DNA of 64,000 nucleotides. Source: Gibbula magus (taxonomy: Eukaryota > Mollusca > Gastropoda > Trochida > Trochidae). The notes beneath the pieces are model-generated. The model worked only from the letters and a program-made list of their open reading frames with translations. It did no database searches and was not told the DNA's origin. The position numbers and the translations under genes were made by a program. Location: positions 11,935,021 to 11,999,020 of the forward strand of contig OW388303.1 of assembly GCA_936450465.1 (NCBI GenBank), in the 5' to 3' direction. Shown here piece after piece: positions 22,407 to 33,949 of this stretch (its first letter is position 1; each line of letters opens with the position of its first letter).

Positions 22407-24344
22407 GACATGCATGTCTTCACACGCTCAAATACTGATTTTTGTAAAATTCGTTGATTTGCAAAGATTCAAATGCGGATGTTGAGCACTATATAAGAAG
22501 CACATGTGCTTTTTTATGATTTTTGGGAACTGACATGTGCATTACATGTATACCTATATAGACGAGACGTTTTTCTTCTATATTCCATTACATAACGTCA
22601 CTAAAAGAGGACTACATGTATTTGCAGTGCAAACATCCAATTCATCACTATAGCTGTTAGTTGGTATGGTACAATCTATGTATCATACATGGGCTGAGAA
22701 ACGTTTCTCTTACATATTACTATTCTGAAGTGTAATATTTTGAAATATAATGAAATAAAACGTTTGTCGGGCGCTATTCGTATATTTGATACGTAACTTA
22801 CGACACGTACTGGGTAATACAAATCTATCGTCTAGAAATGTCGTTTAAAAACATTTTTCTCAAAAAACATATCAGACAGTTGGGAATTGTGTTGCAGTGA
22901 AATGAGCTAGATTATAAACTTGCAGCAAGAAATGACGAGTCCTAATAAAGAACAGTCATCGATCCAAGCGCACAATTACAAAACCCTTACAAAAAGCAAC
23001 TCAGGGTTCGAAACTGCACTTTTTTCTGGTCATACAAATAGCTTAAATTGAGATATTTCACGTCTGACTGAGCCGAGTGTTTAGCAAGGACAATATATCA
23101 TCATTGACTCGGCAAGCTCAAGTCCCCTTTTGAACCGCCGAAGCAAAAGCCTGGGACCCCACATACATCAAAGTATCCTGCTTTGTTAAGGCTATGGAAT
23201 TAATCTCCAACACTGTATAATTGCGTATGAAATTCATTGATCAGGTTTTTAATAAAGGCCTCCGTCCAATGATATGGGCAAAATATACAAACGATGTACT
23301 GCCAATACTTGTTAATTAGACCAGAGAGGATAAAATGTAATTGTCATATCCGACGAGCGTTAAACTCAACTTTGTCCCCATTGCCTCTCAATTGTAGAGA
23401 TATGTTGCTTCTTGTAACACGGACATTCAACAAGTCGACTTATTAACTTGCCAGCTTTTGACATCGAGTAATTCTATAGTTGGTCATTTAATGCTTTGAA
23501 GGTTCTGAAGATGTGTCGACTGATCATAGAGTATACGTTTGTCATCTATAACATTCGGGTTATGGCTGTTGGTGATATGGTGTAAATGAATGAACAAATA
23601 CCCGCAGACAACAAAGCCGTTTTGTCGGGCATATTCTAACACTTGATACATTGATGAGATTTCAAACAAGACTTATGAATGTCCTTATGTTGATAAAGAA
23701 GACGTTTTGCAGCTGTTAATAATACGGCGTAATTTAATGAAGAAACGACAATAAGGACCTTCACGCTGCTCTGGATATTATCAAATTGGTATAAATTTCA
23801 TGTATCACCCGAAGCGTGAAATAATTGAGTTTTTTTACAGGTGTGTAAAGATAGATGTGACACTGTGACTGTGTATCGATACGTAAAGAGGTACATTCAG
23901 GCGTGTGGTTTGATGCTCGCTGTATAAAGCCGTGAACTGGGGTCCCTCTGAGCCGGTGACCGGTATGAAAGAGGAACAAAGTAGTCTGGCTACGATAAAT
24001 TGATAAAGTGATGAGGATAAAGTGAAGTCAAGGGTGTTAATGATAAAATGGACGAAAGAAATGTGTTTGAAAACTAGACATTGTGAGTAATCTCACTGAA
24101 ACTCATATAAAATAGTTGTTCATGCAATGTGTTTAGTATTTCTTTTTGATTTTATGTTAAAAGACCATTTTCCTACAATGAAGTCGGGGTGCGTATTTCA
24201 TAATAGCCTCAGTGCGTTAACACATTGAATAGTTTCCAATATACATACATGCCATGGTCACGTTAACTTTAAGTTTATTCTGAACCAAAATTATAACCTC
24301 ACTGTGCTCACAGTGCTGTTTGTATCACGTATAGGTTGTTAAAG
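22407..24344. other. Non-coding stretch
   Basis: Nothing was recognised beyond short frames (61-72 codons on the minus strand between 23,484 and 23,979) without motifs. Confidence 0.4.
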
Positions 24345-24398
24345 GTATTTATATGAGGTCTTTGAAGGGCATTTAGAAGTGGTATATATGTGAACAGG
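24345..24398 (-). repeat. Inverted copy of the hammerhead-element 3' flank
   Basis: The plus strand reads GTCTTTGAAGGGCATTTAGA then AGTGGTATATA, the reverse complement of 5,567-5,603. It breaks off into the poly-G run, which may mark the end of the inserted fragment. Confidence 0.6.
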
Positions 24399-24410
24399 GG
24401 GGGGGGGGGG
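24397..24410 (+). repeat. Poly-G run (14 bp)
   Basis: Fourteen consecutive G residues are followed by CGTGGGGG. It lies exactly at the edge of the hammerhead-flank relic. Confidence 0.95.
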
Positions 24411-24734
24411 CGTGGGGGTATGCCATGTATAAATTAATATGAAGAGTCCTGATTGGACTAAACGTGTGAAATGGAAACACAAATTAAATAATCATTTTCT
24501 AAACTAAGACATTATGTGTAAAATGTAATAATGTAGTAACATATGTACTTAGATATAACGTGTTTGCCATCGCCAATAAATTTATCTATTTAGAAACATT
24601 CATTGCAACATTTGTCCTAAGTAAGTGATCACGTCTCATAACTTAAATCTTCATTCGATCGTGTCCATTGTTTATAAAATTCTAATGTATATGTCTATGT
24701 GTACGTTTGTACGTCAGGCTTCAGTTGTATTTTC

Positions 24735-24785
24735 ACATTAAAGAAGTTGTTATCCAGAAATATTCCTGTTCTTAGGTACTTATAT
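24735..24785 (+). repeat. Fragment of the hammerhead-like family tail
   Basis: ATTAAAGAAGTTGTTATCC and TTCCTGTTCTTAGGTA match the right arm and flank of the 5.4-kb element (5,533-5,574). The ribozyme-like core is absent. Confidence 0.55.
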
Positions 24786-24917
24786 AAATGGTTTCGACAG
24801 GAGCTGATAGCGTATACGTTTCTTCATTCTAATACTCGGCCTCAACATACCATTGTACGTGATACGTTTCAAAAAGAAATCGTCTCCAAATACAAAAACC
24901 AATCGTACACGTATATA

Positions 24918-25245
24918 GAGATTATTACCCGAGGAAGTGTGTCATATGACTTTTACGAAACGAGTGTGAATTTTTGTATTTCCCAAGCGAGAGCGAGGGT
25001 TATACATAAATTTGCACGATTGATTAGATTGATTCACGTAAAAATAGTCAGAAAACGACCCACTTCTCTTGCGACAGCAAGCCACAGTGACGTCACGAAC
25101 AATCGTTTTATGACATCACAGGCGACGAAATACGGGAAGTCGCGGAGAAACAATGGTTGCTAGGCAAACGTGATATGTGCACATGTGCTCATATCAATAA
25201 TATTAACTCGGTTATTTTCAACCATATATGGGTAATAAATCCTAG
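24918..25245 (+). repeat. Interspersed repeat, copy 2 of a two-copy family
   Basis: This is homologous to 9,664-10,034. It lacks part of the middle of copy 1 but keeps both flanks, including TGACGTCACGAACAAT and ATGGTTGCTAGGCAAACG. A 154-codon frame (24,699-25,163) runs through it but also crosses the hammerhead relic and is not supported as a gene. Confidence 0.8.
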
Positions 25246-25459
25246 TCTTACTCCAAGGTAAATATAGTTCGTGATATTTAGCTTAACTTTACCTATATAT
25301 ATATATATATCTCGAAACATCATGCCCTTGTACAGCAAGTCTTGGGTTGAAACTGAAATTCTCATTTCTCTGAGGCACCTTTGCCTTATTGTATAAAAAG
25401 TTAATATGTTATCAAGTGTCAGGCTAACCCTTCGTTGTCAGTGGTTATCACGTACATGT

Positions 25460-28400
25460 AAGTGGTCCGAAGCAGTGTCGGGTTATAGAGAGTCCACTGT
25501 AAGTCCGAAGCAGTGTCGGGTTATAGAGAGTCCACTGTAAGTCCGAAGCAGTGTCGGTTTATAGAGAGTCCACTGGAAGTGGTCCGAAGAAGTGTCGGTT
25601 TATAGAGAGTCCACTGTAAGTGGTCCGAAGCAGTGTCGGTTTATAGAGAGTCCACTGTAAGTCCGAAGCAGTGTCGGTTTATAGAGAGTCCACTGTAAGT
25701 CCGAAGCAGTTCGGTTTATAGAGAGTCCACTGTAAGTCCGAAGCAGTGTCGGGTTATAGAGAGTCCACTGTAAGTCCGAAGCAGTGTCGGTTTATAGAGA
25801 GTCCACTGTAAGTCCGAAGCAGTTCGGTTTATAGAGAGTCCACTGTAAGTCCGAAGCAGTGTCGGGTTATAGAGAGTCCACTGTAAGTCCGAAGCAGTGT
25901 CGGGTTATAGAGAGTCCACTGTAAGTCCGAAGCAGTGTCGGTTTATAGAGAGTCCACTGTAAGTCCGAAGCAGTGTCGGGTTATAGAGAGTCCACTGTAA
26001 GTGGTCCGAAGAAGTGTCGGTTTATAGAGAGTCCACTGTAAGTCCGAAGCAGTTCGGGTTATAGAGAGTCCACTGTAAGTCCGAAGCAGTGTCGGGTTAT
26101 AGAGAGTCCACTGTAAGTGGTCCGAAGAAGTGTCGGGTTATAGAGAGTCCACTGTAAGTCCGAAGCAGTGTCGGTTTATAGAGAGTCCACTGTAAGTCCG
26201 AAGCAGTGTCGGGTTATAGAGAGTCCACTGTAAGTGGTCCGAAGAAGTGTCGGGTTATAGAGAGTCCACTGTAAGTCCGAAGCAGTTCGGGTTATAGAGA
26301 GTCCACTGTAAGTGGTCCGAAGCAGTTCGGGTTATAGAGAGTCCACTGTAAGTCCGAAGCAGTGTCGGGTTATAGAGAGTCCACTGTAAGTCCGAAGCAG
26401 TTCGGGTTATAGAGAGTCCACTGTAAGTCCGAAGCAGTGTCGGGTTATAGAGAGTCCACTGTAAGTCCGAAGCAGTGTCGGTTTATAGAGAGTCCACTGT
26501 AAGTGGTCCGAAGCAGTGTCGGTTTATAGAAAGGCCACTGTAAGTGGTCCGAAGTAGTGTCGGGTTATAGAGAGTCCACTGTAAGTCCGAAGCAGTGTCG
26601 GTTTATAGAGAGTCCACTGTAAGTCCGAAGCAGTGTCGGTTTATAGATAGTCCACTGTAAGTGGTCCGAAGCAGTGTCGGTTTATAGAGAGTCCACTGTA
26701 AGTGGTCCGAAGCAGTGTCGGGTTATAGAGAGTCCACTGTAAGTGGTCCGAAGCAGTGTCGGGTTATAGAGAGTCCACTGTAAGTCCGAAGCAGTGTCGG
26801 TTTATAGAGAGTCCACTGTAAGTCCGAAGCAGTTCGGTTTATAGAGAGTCCACTGTAAGTCCGAAGCAGTTCGGTTTATAGAGAGTCCACTGTAACTCCG
26901 AAGCAGTTCGGTTTATAGAGAGTCCACTGTAAGTCCGAAGCAGTTCGGGTTATAGAGAGTCCACTGTAAGTCCGAAGCAGTGTCGGGTTATAGAGAGTCC
27001 ACTGTAAGTCCGAAGCAGTGTCGGGTTATAGAGAGTCCACTGTAAGTCCGAAGCAGTTCGGGTTATAGAGAGTCCACTGGAAGTGGTCCGAAGCAGCGTC
27101 GGTTTATAGAGAGTCCACTGTAAGTGGTCCGAAGAAGTGTCGGTTTATAGAGAGTCCACTGTAAGTGGTCCGAAGCAGTATCGGGTTATAGAGAGTCCAT
27201 TGTAAGTGGTCCGAAGCAGTGTCGGTTTATAGAGAGTCCACTGTAAGTCCGAAGCAGTGTCGGTTTATAGAAAGTCCACTGTAAGTGGTCCGAAGCAGTG
27301 TCGGTTTATAGAGAGTCCACTGTAAGTGGTCCGAAGCAGTGTCGGTTTATAGAGAGTCCACTGTAAGTGGTCCGAAGCAGTGTCGGTTTATAGAGAGTCC
27401 ACTGTAAGTTGGCCGAAGCAGTGTCGGTTTATAGAGAGTCCACTGTAAGTCCGAAGCAGTGTCGGGTTATAGAGAGTCCACTGTAAGTCCGAAGCAGTGT
27501 CGGTTTATAGAGAGTCCACTGTAAGTGGTCCGAAGCAGTGTCGGTTTATAGAGAGGCCACTGTAAGTGGTCCGAAGTAGTGTCGGGTTATAGAGAGTCCA
27601 CTGTAAGTCCGAAGCAGTGTCGGTTTATAGAGAGTCCACTGTAAGTCCGAAGCAGTGTCGGTTTATAGAGAGTCCACTGTAAGTGGTCCGAAGCAGTGTC
27701 GGTTTATAGAGAGTCCACTGTAAGTGGTCCGAAGCAGTGTCGGGTTATAGAGAGTCCACTGTAAGTGGTCCGAAGCAGTGTCGGGTTATAGAGAGTCCAC
27801 TGTAAGTCCGAAGCAGTGTCGGTTTATAGAGAGTCCACTGTAAGTCCGAAGCAGTTCGGTTTATAGAGAGTCCACTGTAAGTCCGAAGCAGTTCGGTTTA
27901 TAGAGAGTCCACTGTAACTCCGAAGCAGTTCGGTTTATAGAGAGTCCACTGTAAGTCCGAAGCAGTTCGGGTTATAGAGAGTCCACTGTAAGTCCGAAGC
28001 AGTGTCGGGTTATAGAGAGTCCACTGTAAGTCCGAAGCAGTGTCGGGTTATAGAGAGTCCACTGTAAGTCCGAAGCAGTTCGGGTTATAGAGAGTCCACT
28101 GGAAGTGGTCCGAAGCAGCGTCGGTTTATAGAGAGTCCACTGTAAGTGGTCCGAAGAAGTATCGGGTTATAGAGAGTGCACTGTAAGTGGTCCGAAGCAG
28201 TGTCGGTTTATAGAGAGTCCACTGTAAGTCCGAAGCAGTGTCGGTTTATAGAAAGTCCACTGTAAGTGGTCCGAAGCAGTGTCGGTTTATAGAGAGTCCA
28301 CTGTAAGTGGTCCGAAGCAGTGTCGGTTTATAGAGAGTCCACTGTAAGTGGTCCGAAGCAGTGTCGGTTTATAGAGAGTCCACTGTAAGTTGGCCGAAGC

Positions 28401-30313
28401 AGTGTCGGTTTATAGAGAGTCCACTGTAAGTCCGAAGCAGTGTCGGTTTATAGAAAGTCCACTGTAAGTCCGAAGCAGTGTCGGGTTATAGAGAGTCCAC
28501 TGTAAGTGGTCCGAGGCAGTGTCGGTTTATAGAGAGTCCAAGGTAAGTGGTCCGAAGAAGTGTCGGTTTATAGAGAGTCCACTGTAAGTGGTCCGAAGCA
28601 GTGTCGGTTTATAGAGAGTCCACTGGAAGTGGTCCGAAGCAGTGTCGGTTTATAGAGAGTCCACTGTAAGTGGTCCGAAGCAGTGTCGGTTTATTGAGAG
28701 TCCACTGTAAGTCCGAAGCAGTGCCGATTTATAGAAAGTCCACTGTTAGTGGTCCGAAGAAGTGTCGGTTTATAGAGAGTCCACTGTAAGTGGTCCGAAG
28801 CAGTGTCGGTTTATAGAGAGGCCACTGTAAGTGGTCCGAAGCAGTGTCGGTTTATTGAGAGTCCACTGTAAGTCCGAAGCAGTGTCGGGTTATAGAGAGT
28901 CCACTGTAAGTCCGAAGCAGTGTCGGTTTATAGAGAGTCCACTGTAAGTGGTCCGAAGCAGTGTCAGGTTATAGAGAGTCCACTGTAAGTGGTCCGAGGC
29001 AGTGTCGGTTTATAGAGAGTCCAAGGTAAGTGGTCCGAAGAAGTGTCGGTTTATAGAGAGTCCACTGTAAGTGGTCCGAAGCAGTGTCGGTTTATAGAGA
29101 GTCCACTGGAAGTGGTCCGAAGCAGTGTCGGTTTATAGAGAGTCCACTGTAAGTGGTCCGAAGCAGTGTCGGTTTATTGAGAGTCCACTGTAAGTCCGAA
29201 GCAGTGTCGGTTTATAGAAAGTCCACTGTTAGTGGTCCGAAGAAGTGTCGGTTTATAGAGAGTCCACTGTAAGTGGTCCGAAGCAGTGTCGGTTTATAGA
29301 GAGGCCACTGTAAGTGGTCCGAAGCAGTGTCGGTTTATTGAGAGTCCACTGTAAGTCCGAAGCAGTGTCGGGTTATAGAGAGTCCACTTTAAGTCCGAAG
29401 CAGTGTCGGGTTATAGAGAGTCCACTGTAAGTGGTCCGAAGCAGTGTCGGTTTATAGAGAGTCCACTGTAAGTCCGAAGAAGTGTCGGTTTATAGAGAGT
29501 CCACTGTAAGTCCGAAGCAGTGTCGGTTTATAGAGAGTCCACTGTAAGTGGTCCGAAGAAGTGTCGGGTTATAGAGAGTCCACTGTAAGTCCGAAGCAGT
29601 GTCGGTTTATAGAGAGTCCACTGTAAGTCCGAACTAGTGTCGGTTTATAGAGAGTCCACTGTAAGTCCGAAGCAGTGACGGTTTATAGAGAGTACACTGT
29701 AAGTGGTCCGAAGCAGTGTCGGTTTATAGAGAGTCCACTGTAAGTGGTCCGAAGAAGTGTCGGTTTATAGAGAGTCCACTGTAAGTCCGAAGCAGTGTCG
29801 GTTTATAGAGAGTCCACTGTAAGTGGTCCGAAGCAGTGTCGGTTTATAGAGAGTCCACTGTAAGTGGTCCGAAGCAGTGTCAGGTTATAGAGAGTCCACT
29901 GTAAGTGGTCCGAAGTAGTGTCGGTTTATAGAGAGTCCAATGTAAGTGGTCCGAAGCAGTGTCAGGTTATAGAGAGTCCACTGTAAGTGGTCCGAAGCAG
30001 TGTCGGGTTATAGAGAGTCCACTGTAAGTGGTCCGAAGCAGTGTCGGTTTATAGAGAGTCCACTGTAAGTGGTCCGAAGCAGTGTCAGGTTATAGAGAGT
30101 CCTCTGTAAGTGGTCCGAAGCAGTATCGGGTTATAGAGAGTCCACTGTAAGTGGTCCGAAGCAGTGTCAGGTTATAGAGAGTCCACTGTAAGTGGTCCGA
30201 AGCAGTATCGGGTTATAGAGAGTCCACTGTAAGTGGTCCGAAGCAGTGTCGGGTTATAAAAAGTCCACTGTAAGTGGTCCGAAGCAGTGCCGGTTTATAG
30301 AGAGTCCGCTGTA
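25460..30313. repeat. Satellite array, 36/38/41-bp monomers, ~4.85 kb
   Basis: This is an uninterrupted head-to-tail array of roughly 120-125 monomers. The long form (41 bp) contains AGTGGTCCGAAGCAGTGTCG plus a stretch ending GAGTCCACTGTA. The 38-bp form lacks TGG before TCCGAAG, and the 36-bp form also lacks GT in AGTGTCGG. A second variable site is CGGGTTA versus CGGTTTA. Higher-order duplications are visible: a 1,022-bp period (TGTAACTCCG at 26,891 and 27,913; AAGCAGCG at 27,091 and 28,113) and a 483-bp period (CCGAGGC at 28,511 and 28,994; TTATTGA at 28,691 and 29,174). No long frame is open. The array is a satellite, not CRISPR: there are no unique spacers. Confidence 0.97.
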
Positions 30314-32639
30314 TACGTAATGGCTACTCTTACTTCTTTGTAATCAATATATATAACATAGTCTTTACATTTTGCTTTTGATGAATGAGTACAGTTCCAA
30401 ATACTGAAATAAGTGTGTATGACATATATATGCATTAATTCATTGTTACGGTTATTCGCTACAATCCATTTTCATGAATAGTTCCGCTGTTTTAATTAAT
30501 ACGTTTTTAATAATTATAGATGTCCTTTGTACTTTGTTTTAAGAATAGATCTGAACAAAGTATACGTTTACAGGGATGTTAAGCGTGATGAATATCCTAT
30601 AGTTCTATAGCTTGCTTACCACAGTCCAGTTGTAATTGTTACAGTTGTAAGTTGTTTTACTGATGTGTTAAATCCAACGGAATATCCATTTTATTGAACA
30701 TAGTAATTTCGTTTATATTCTTGAGTGCAAGGGTAGTTATTTATCTAATTTTCTGTACGAAACAGAATGTCCATAGAAAACCGCTAACTTGAATAACATT
30801 GCACATGACGAGGGGAAACTTTTACAAACTATAATTCATCTACATCTACATTCTGCAATTTCTTAACTTTAACGTCGTTAAATTTGAAAAGATTCCTTTA
30901 AATTTGCACAATCTGGTCCGATGTGATTGCAATTGCATTAGCTTTTTGTCAATTATGGTCTTAAATCGCAATCAATTTGAATGCACGGGAATGCATTATC
31001 TTAAAACCAACATTGGCAAAATGTAATATTGAAAGATGTATGAACGATTCCCTTAAAATCATGGTCCAAAATGGACGCCCGATCTTCTTGATGGAGCGCT
31101 ACCTTTCAGAAAAAGAGGCAATGTTGTATTTGAACCCCCGTCATTGGTTTTAGTGTCAAATGGAGCACTGCGTGTCGATACAAAGTGAATTAATGGAGCC
31201 CATGTGTGTAGACATTTGCTCGCCTTCCTCCACTCTCGGCTTTAAGTGATAATGGATTAAAGAAGCAGAATGGTTGTAATAGTTATTGACGACTATAAAT
31301 ATCCATTAATTGTTGTAGATTTGACAATAATTCTTCCATACTCTATTCATGGTAAAATCCATTTATCACATAAAGTGGTGGGTGCATAAAAAGACAATGC
31401 GACCTTTAGCGAATGTAGCCCGGTTTGTATTAACGACTAGGCAACTTGCTTTGTCCGATATGGTTAAGTCAATGACAATTGTGTTAGTTTGAGTGACTCC
31501 CATAACATATCAATTATCTCGGTTACATTTTCACACCAGTCGTGTTGTTCATCGGCGTTTATCTCCATCTGAATCATATTTCAATTGTGCACGATGAATT
31601 CGCTATAATATCACATAATAATTTAATAAAGAAGGTAATTATTTTCACTGGACAAAGCGGGCCAATGATCCGTCTCTCCACCCGGAGGTGATATCCATTC
31701 TTGTATATATCAAATTAACGCAATCTCCGGATCGAAATATGTTCACTTACGGAGCGTGTTGAAGAAATTGATTAACTTAATGTCATTTCACTTTCACTAA
31801 AACATAACGCCAGTGCTCACTTTTCACACCGGTAGTGTCAATTGTGTCATTTACAATGCTTATTTTCACAATTCGTTCAGTGTTTCGATTCATGATTATA
31901 ACACCGAGTTCAACTATAGCACTTGCTTTACATAGCGTTAGATTTCGTTCTATATGTTATCATTCATAACATATACCCTACCTTTATTTATGCAACGTGA
32001 ACTATGTCAAATTGTTATCAATACACTTTAACTCATAAATAATCACACTAATAGATTTATAATGTAAAAATGTATGTTAATTACAAATGAAATTAACACA
32101 ACAATCTGCAGTTTCGAATATGATTAGAGCACAATATCGAGGTTTCTATGTAAGTTAACTATATTCTCATTCAGTGATAAAATTACAACATCTACACTTG
32201 TCTAGTTCATAAATGGATATTCAAAACGTTTGGGAAAATGACTCGCTTCAAAAACGGATAAGAATTATGTTACAAAGACATTTTCGAATACATTATCAGT
32301 ATATATATCTTTATTCAAATGTGACCATTTAAAAAGAATAAAATATGTCAAATCCATTTTTTGCGGATAGTTCAAATAATTAAGCTTATGGTTTTCATTT
32401 ACAAATTGATTAAAACTTGACAATTTCCATTTTGGAATAAGTTATTAAATTCGGTTAAGTTATGTTTCCCTACAGGACCACCGACAACGCTTCAACAGAT
32501 ATCTAGTGCTTGCGGAAGTTTCAAATGCCCAACAGATTTTTAAAACTCATTATTAATTATATTTGTTGACAGTTTCGGTTACGTTTTATTCCAGTAGTGG
32601 CCTCTGATGGCGTTTCGATGCACATCACATTAACTGATC
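30314..32639. other. Unique non-coding stretch, partly regulatory-looking
   Basis: No gene was recognised. From about 30,900 to 31,850 the sequence is less AT-rich, lacks simple repeats and has homeodomain-like TAAT and GGATTA motifs, the texture of conserved non-coding DNA. Conservation cannot be tested from one sequence. Confidence 0.35.
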
Positions 32640-33415
32640 TTTCAATGTATTTCACATGATTTACAGATGTTTCCATGTATATCACATGGTTTACTGATGT
32701 TTCCATGTATATCACATGGTTTACTGATGTTTCCATGTATATCGCAAGGTTTACTGATGTTTCCATGTATATCACATGGTTTACGATGTTTCAATGTATA
32801 TCACATGGTTTACGATGTTTCAATGTATATCACATGGTTTACAATGTTTCAATGTATATAAGATGCTTTACCGATGTTTCAATGTATATCACATGGTTTA
32901 AGGATGATTCGATGAATATCACATCGTACTGATGTTTCAATGTATATCACCTGGTTTTCTGATTTTTCAATGTATATCACCTGGTTTACTGATTGTTCAA
33001 TGTATAAATCACATGGTTTACTGATGTTTCAATGTATATAACATGGTTTATGGCTGTTTGAATTTATATCACATCGTTTAGTGATGTTTCAAATTACATC
33101 ACATGGCTTACTGATGTTTCAATGTACAATTTATATGGGATGTTCAATGTATATCACGTGGTTTACGGATGTTTCAATGTACAATTTATATAGGATGTTT
33201 CAATGTATCACTTGGTTTACGGATGTTTCAATGTATATCACATGGTTTACGATGTTTCAATGTTCAATTTATATGAGATGTTTCAATGTATATCACATGG
33301 TTTACCGATGTTTCAATGTATTTTACATGGTTTACGGATGTTTCAATGTATATCACATCGTTTACTGTTGGTTCAATTTTCAATTCATATTAAATGGTTT
33401 ACGGATTCGGCCAGG
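32640..33415. repeat. Minisatellite, ~30-bp unit, ~26 copies
   Basis: The unit contains GATGTTTCCATGTATATCAC and ATGGTTTACT. The first four to five copies are exactly 30 bp apart, so both strands stay open in register with 10-residue repeats (plus 32,667-32,861; minus 32,775-32,557). Later copies slip to 29 and 31 bp and break the frames. Between about 33,117 and 33,310 a longer composite unit with CAATTTATAT insertions recurs three times. It is interpreted as non-coding. Confidence 0.93.
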
Positions 33416-33949
33416 TGGTAACTGATAAAGTTACAACACAGGTCTACTTCAATTACTGATGTTTTAAACGGTATAAGGAGTAACAAAACGTTATAGCCAC
33501 GGTTGAACGTTAGTGATACCCCAACAGTTGTCAGTGTTACAATTTATACCCGTAGATAAACTCCATTAACGATTTTATTGATGAAACATGTTAATATAAC
33601 TATCATCACAGTCTTTTCATGTGCGTTGTCATAGTGACTGTGCAATTTACAAGCTCGCATCCCTTGTTATTGTGTTCTACATCATAAAGTACATAGAATG
33701 CAATAAAGGAAATCTGTCTAATGACACCGCATTCAGTCTTTGAAACAAAATTTCATCGGATTGTCGTTATATATGAAAATTATTTCTCATATGTCATGAT
33801 GTATATATAGATGACAATTTTTTACAACGTTGATAGTATGTATATGTAATGAACAAAAACATTTTGCACTAGAAACACTAACATACGTACTGAATGATTC
33901 TTTATCACACTGAGTTTCAATGTTGAACACTTCCATTTTCTAAAATTCG
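33416..33949. other. AT-rich spacer
   Basis: No features were recognised between the minisatellite and the LINE relic. Confidence 0.4.

Noticed and set aside
24699..25163. 154-codon ORF on the plus strand
   Set aside because: It begins in a hammerhead-family fragment and runs through the interspersed repeat; composition is not protein-like and the homologous copy at 9.7 kb is not open in the same way.
25460..30313. CRISPR-like regularity
   Set aside because: The whole monomer repeats; there are no unique spacers, and the context is eukaryotic. It is a satellite.
32557..32775. Repetitive protein (10-residue repeat) on either strand
   Set aside because: The frames are open only because the unit is 30 bp; they are lost as soon as unit length drifts, and there is no promoter or conserved coding context.
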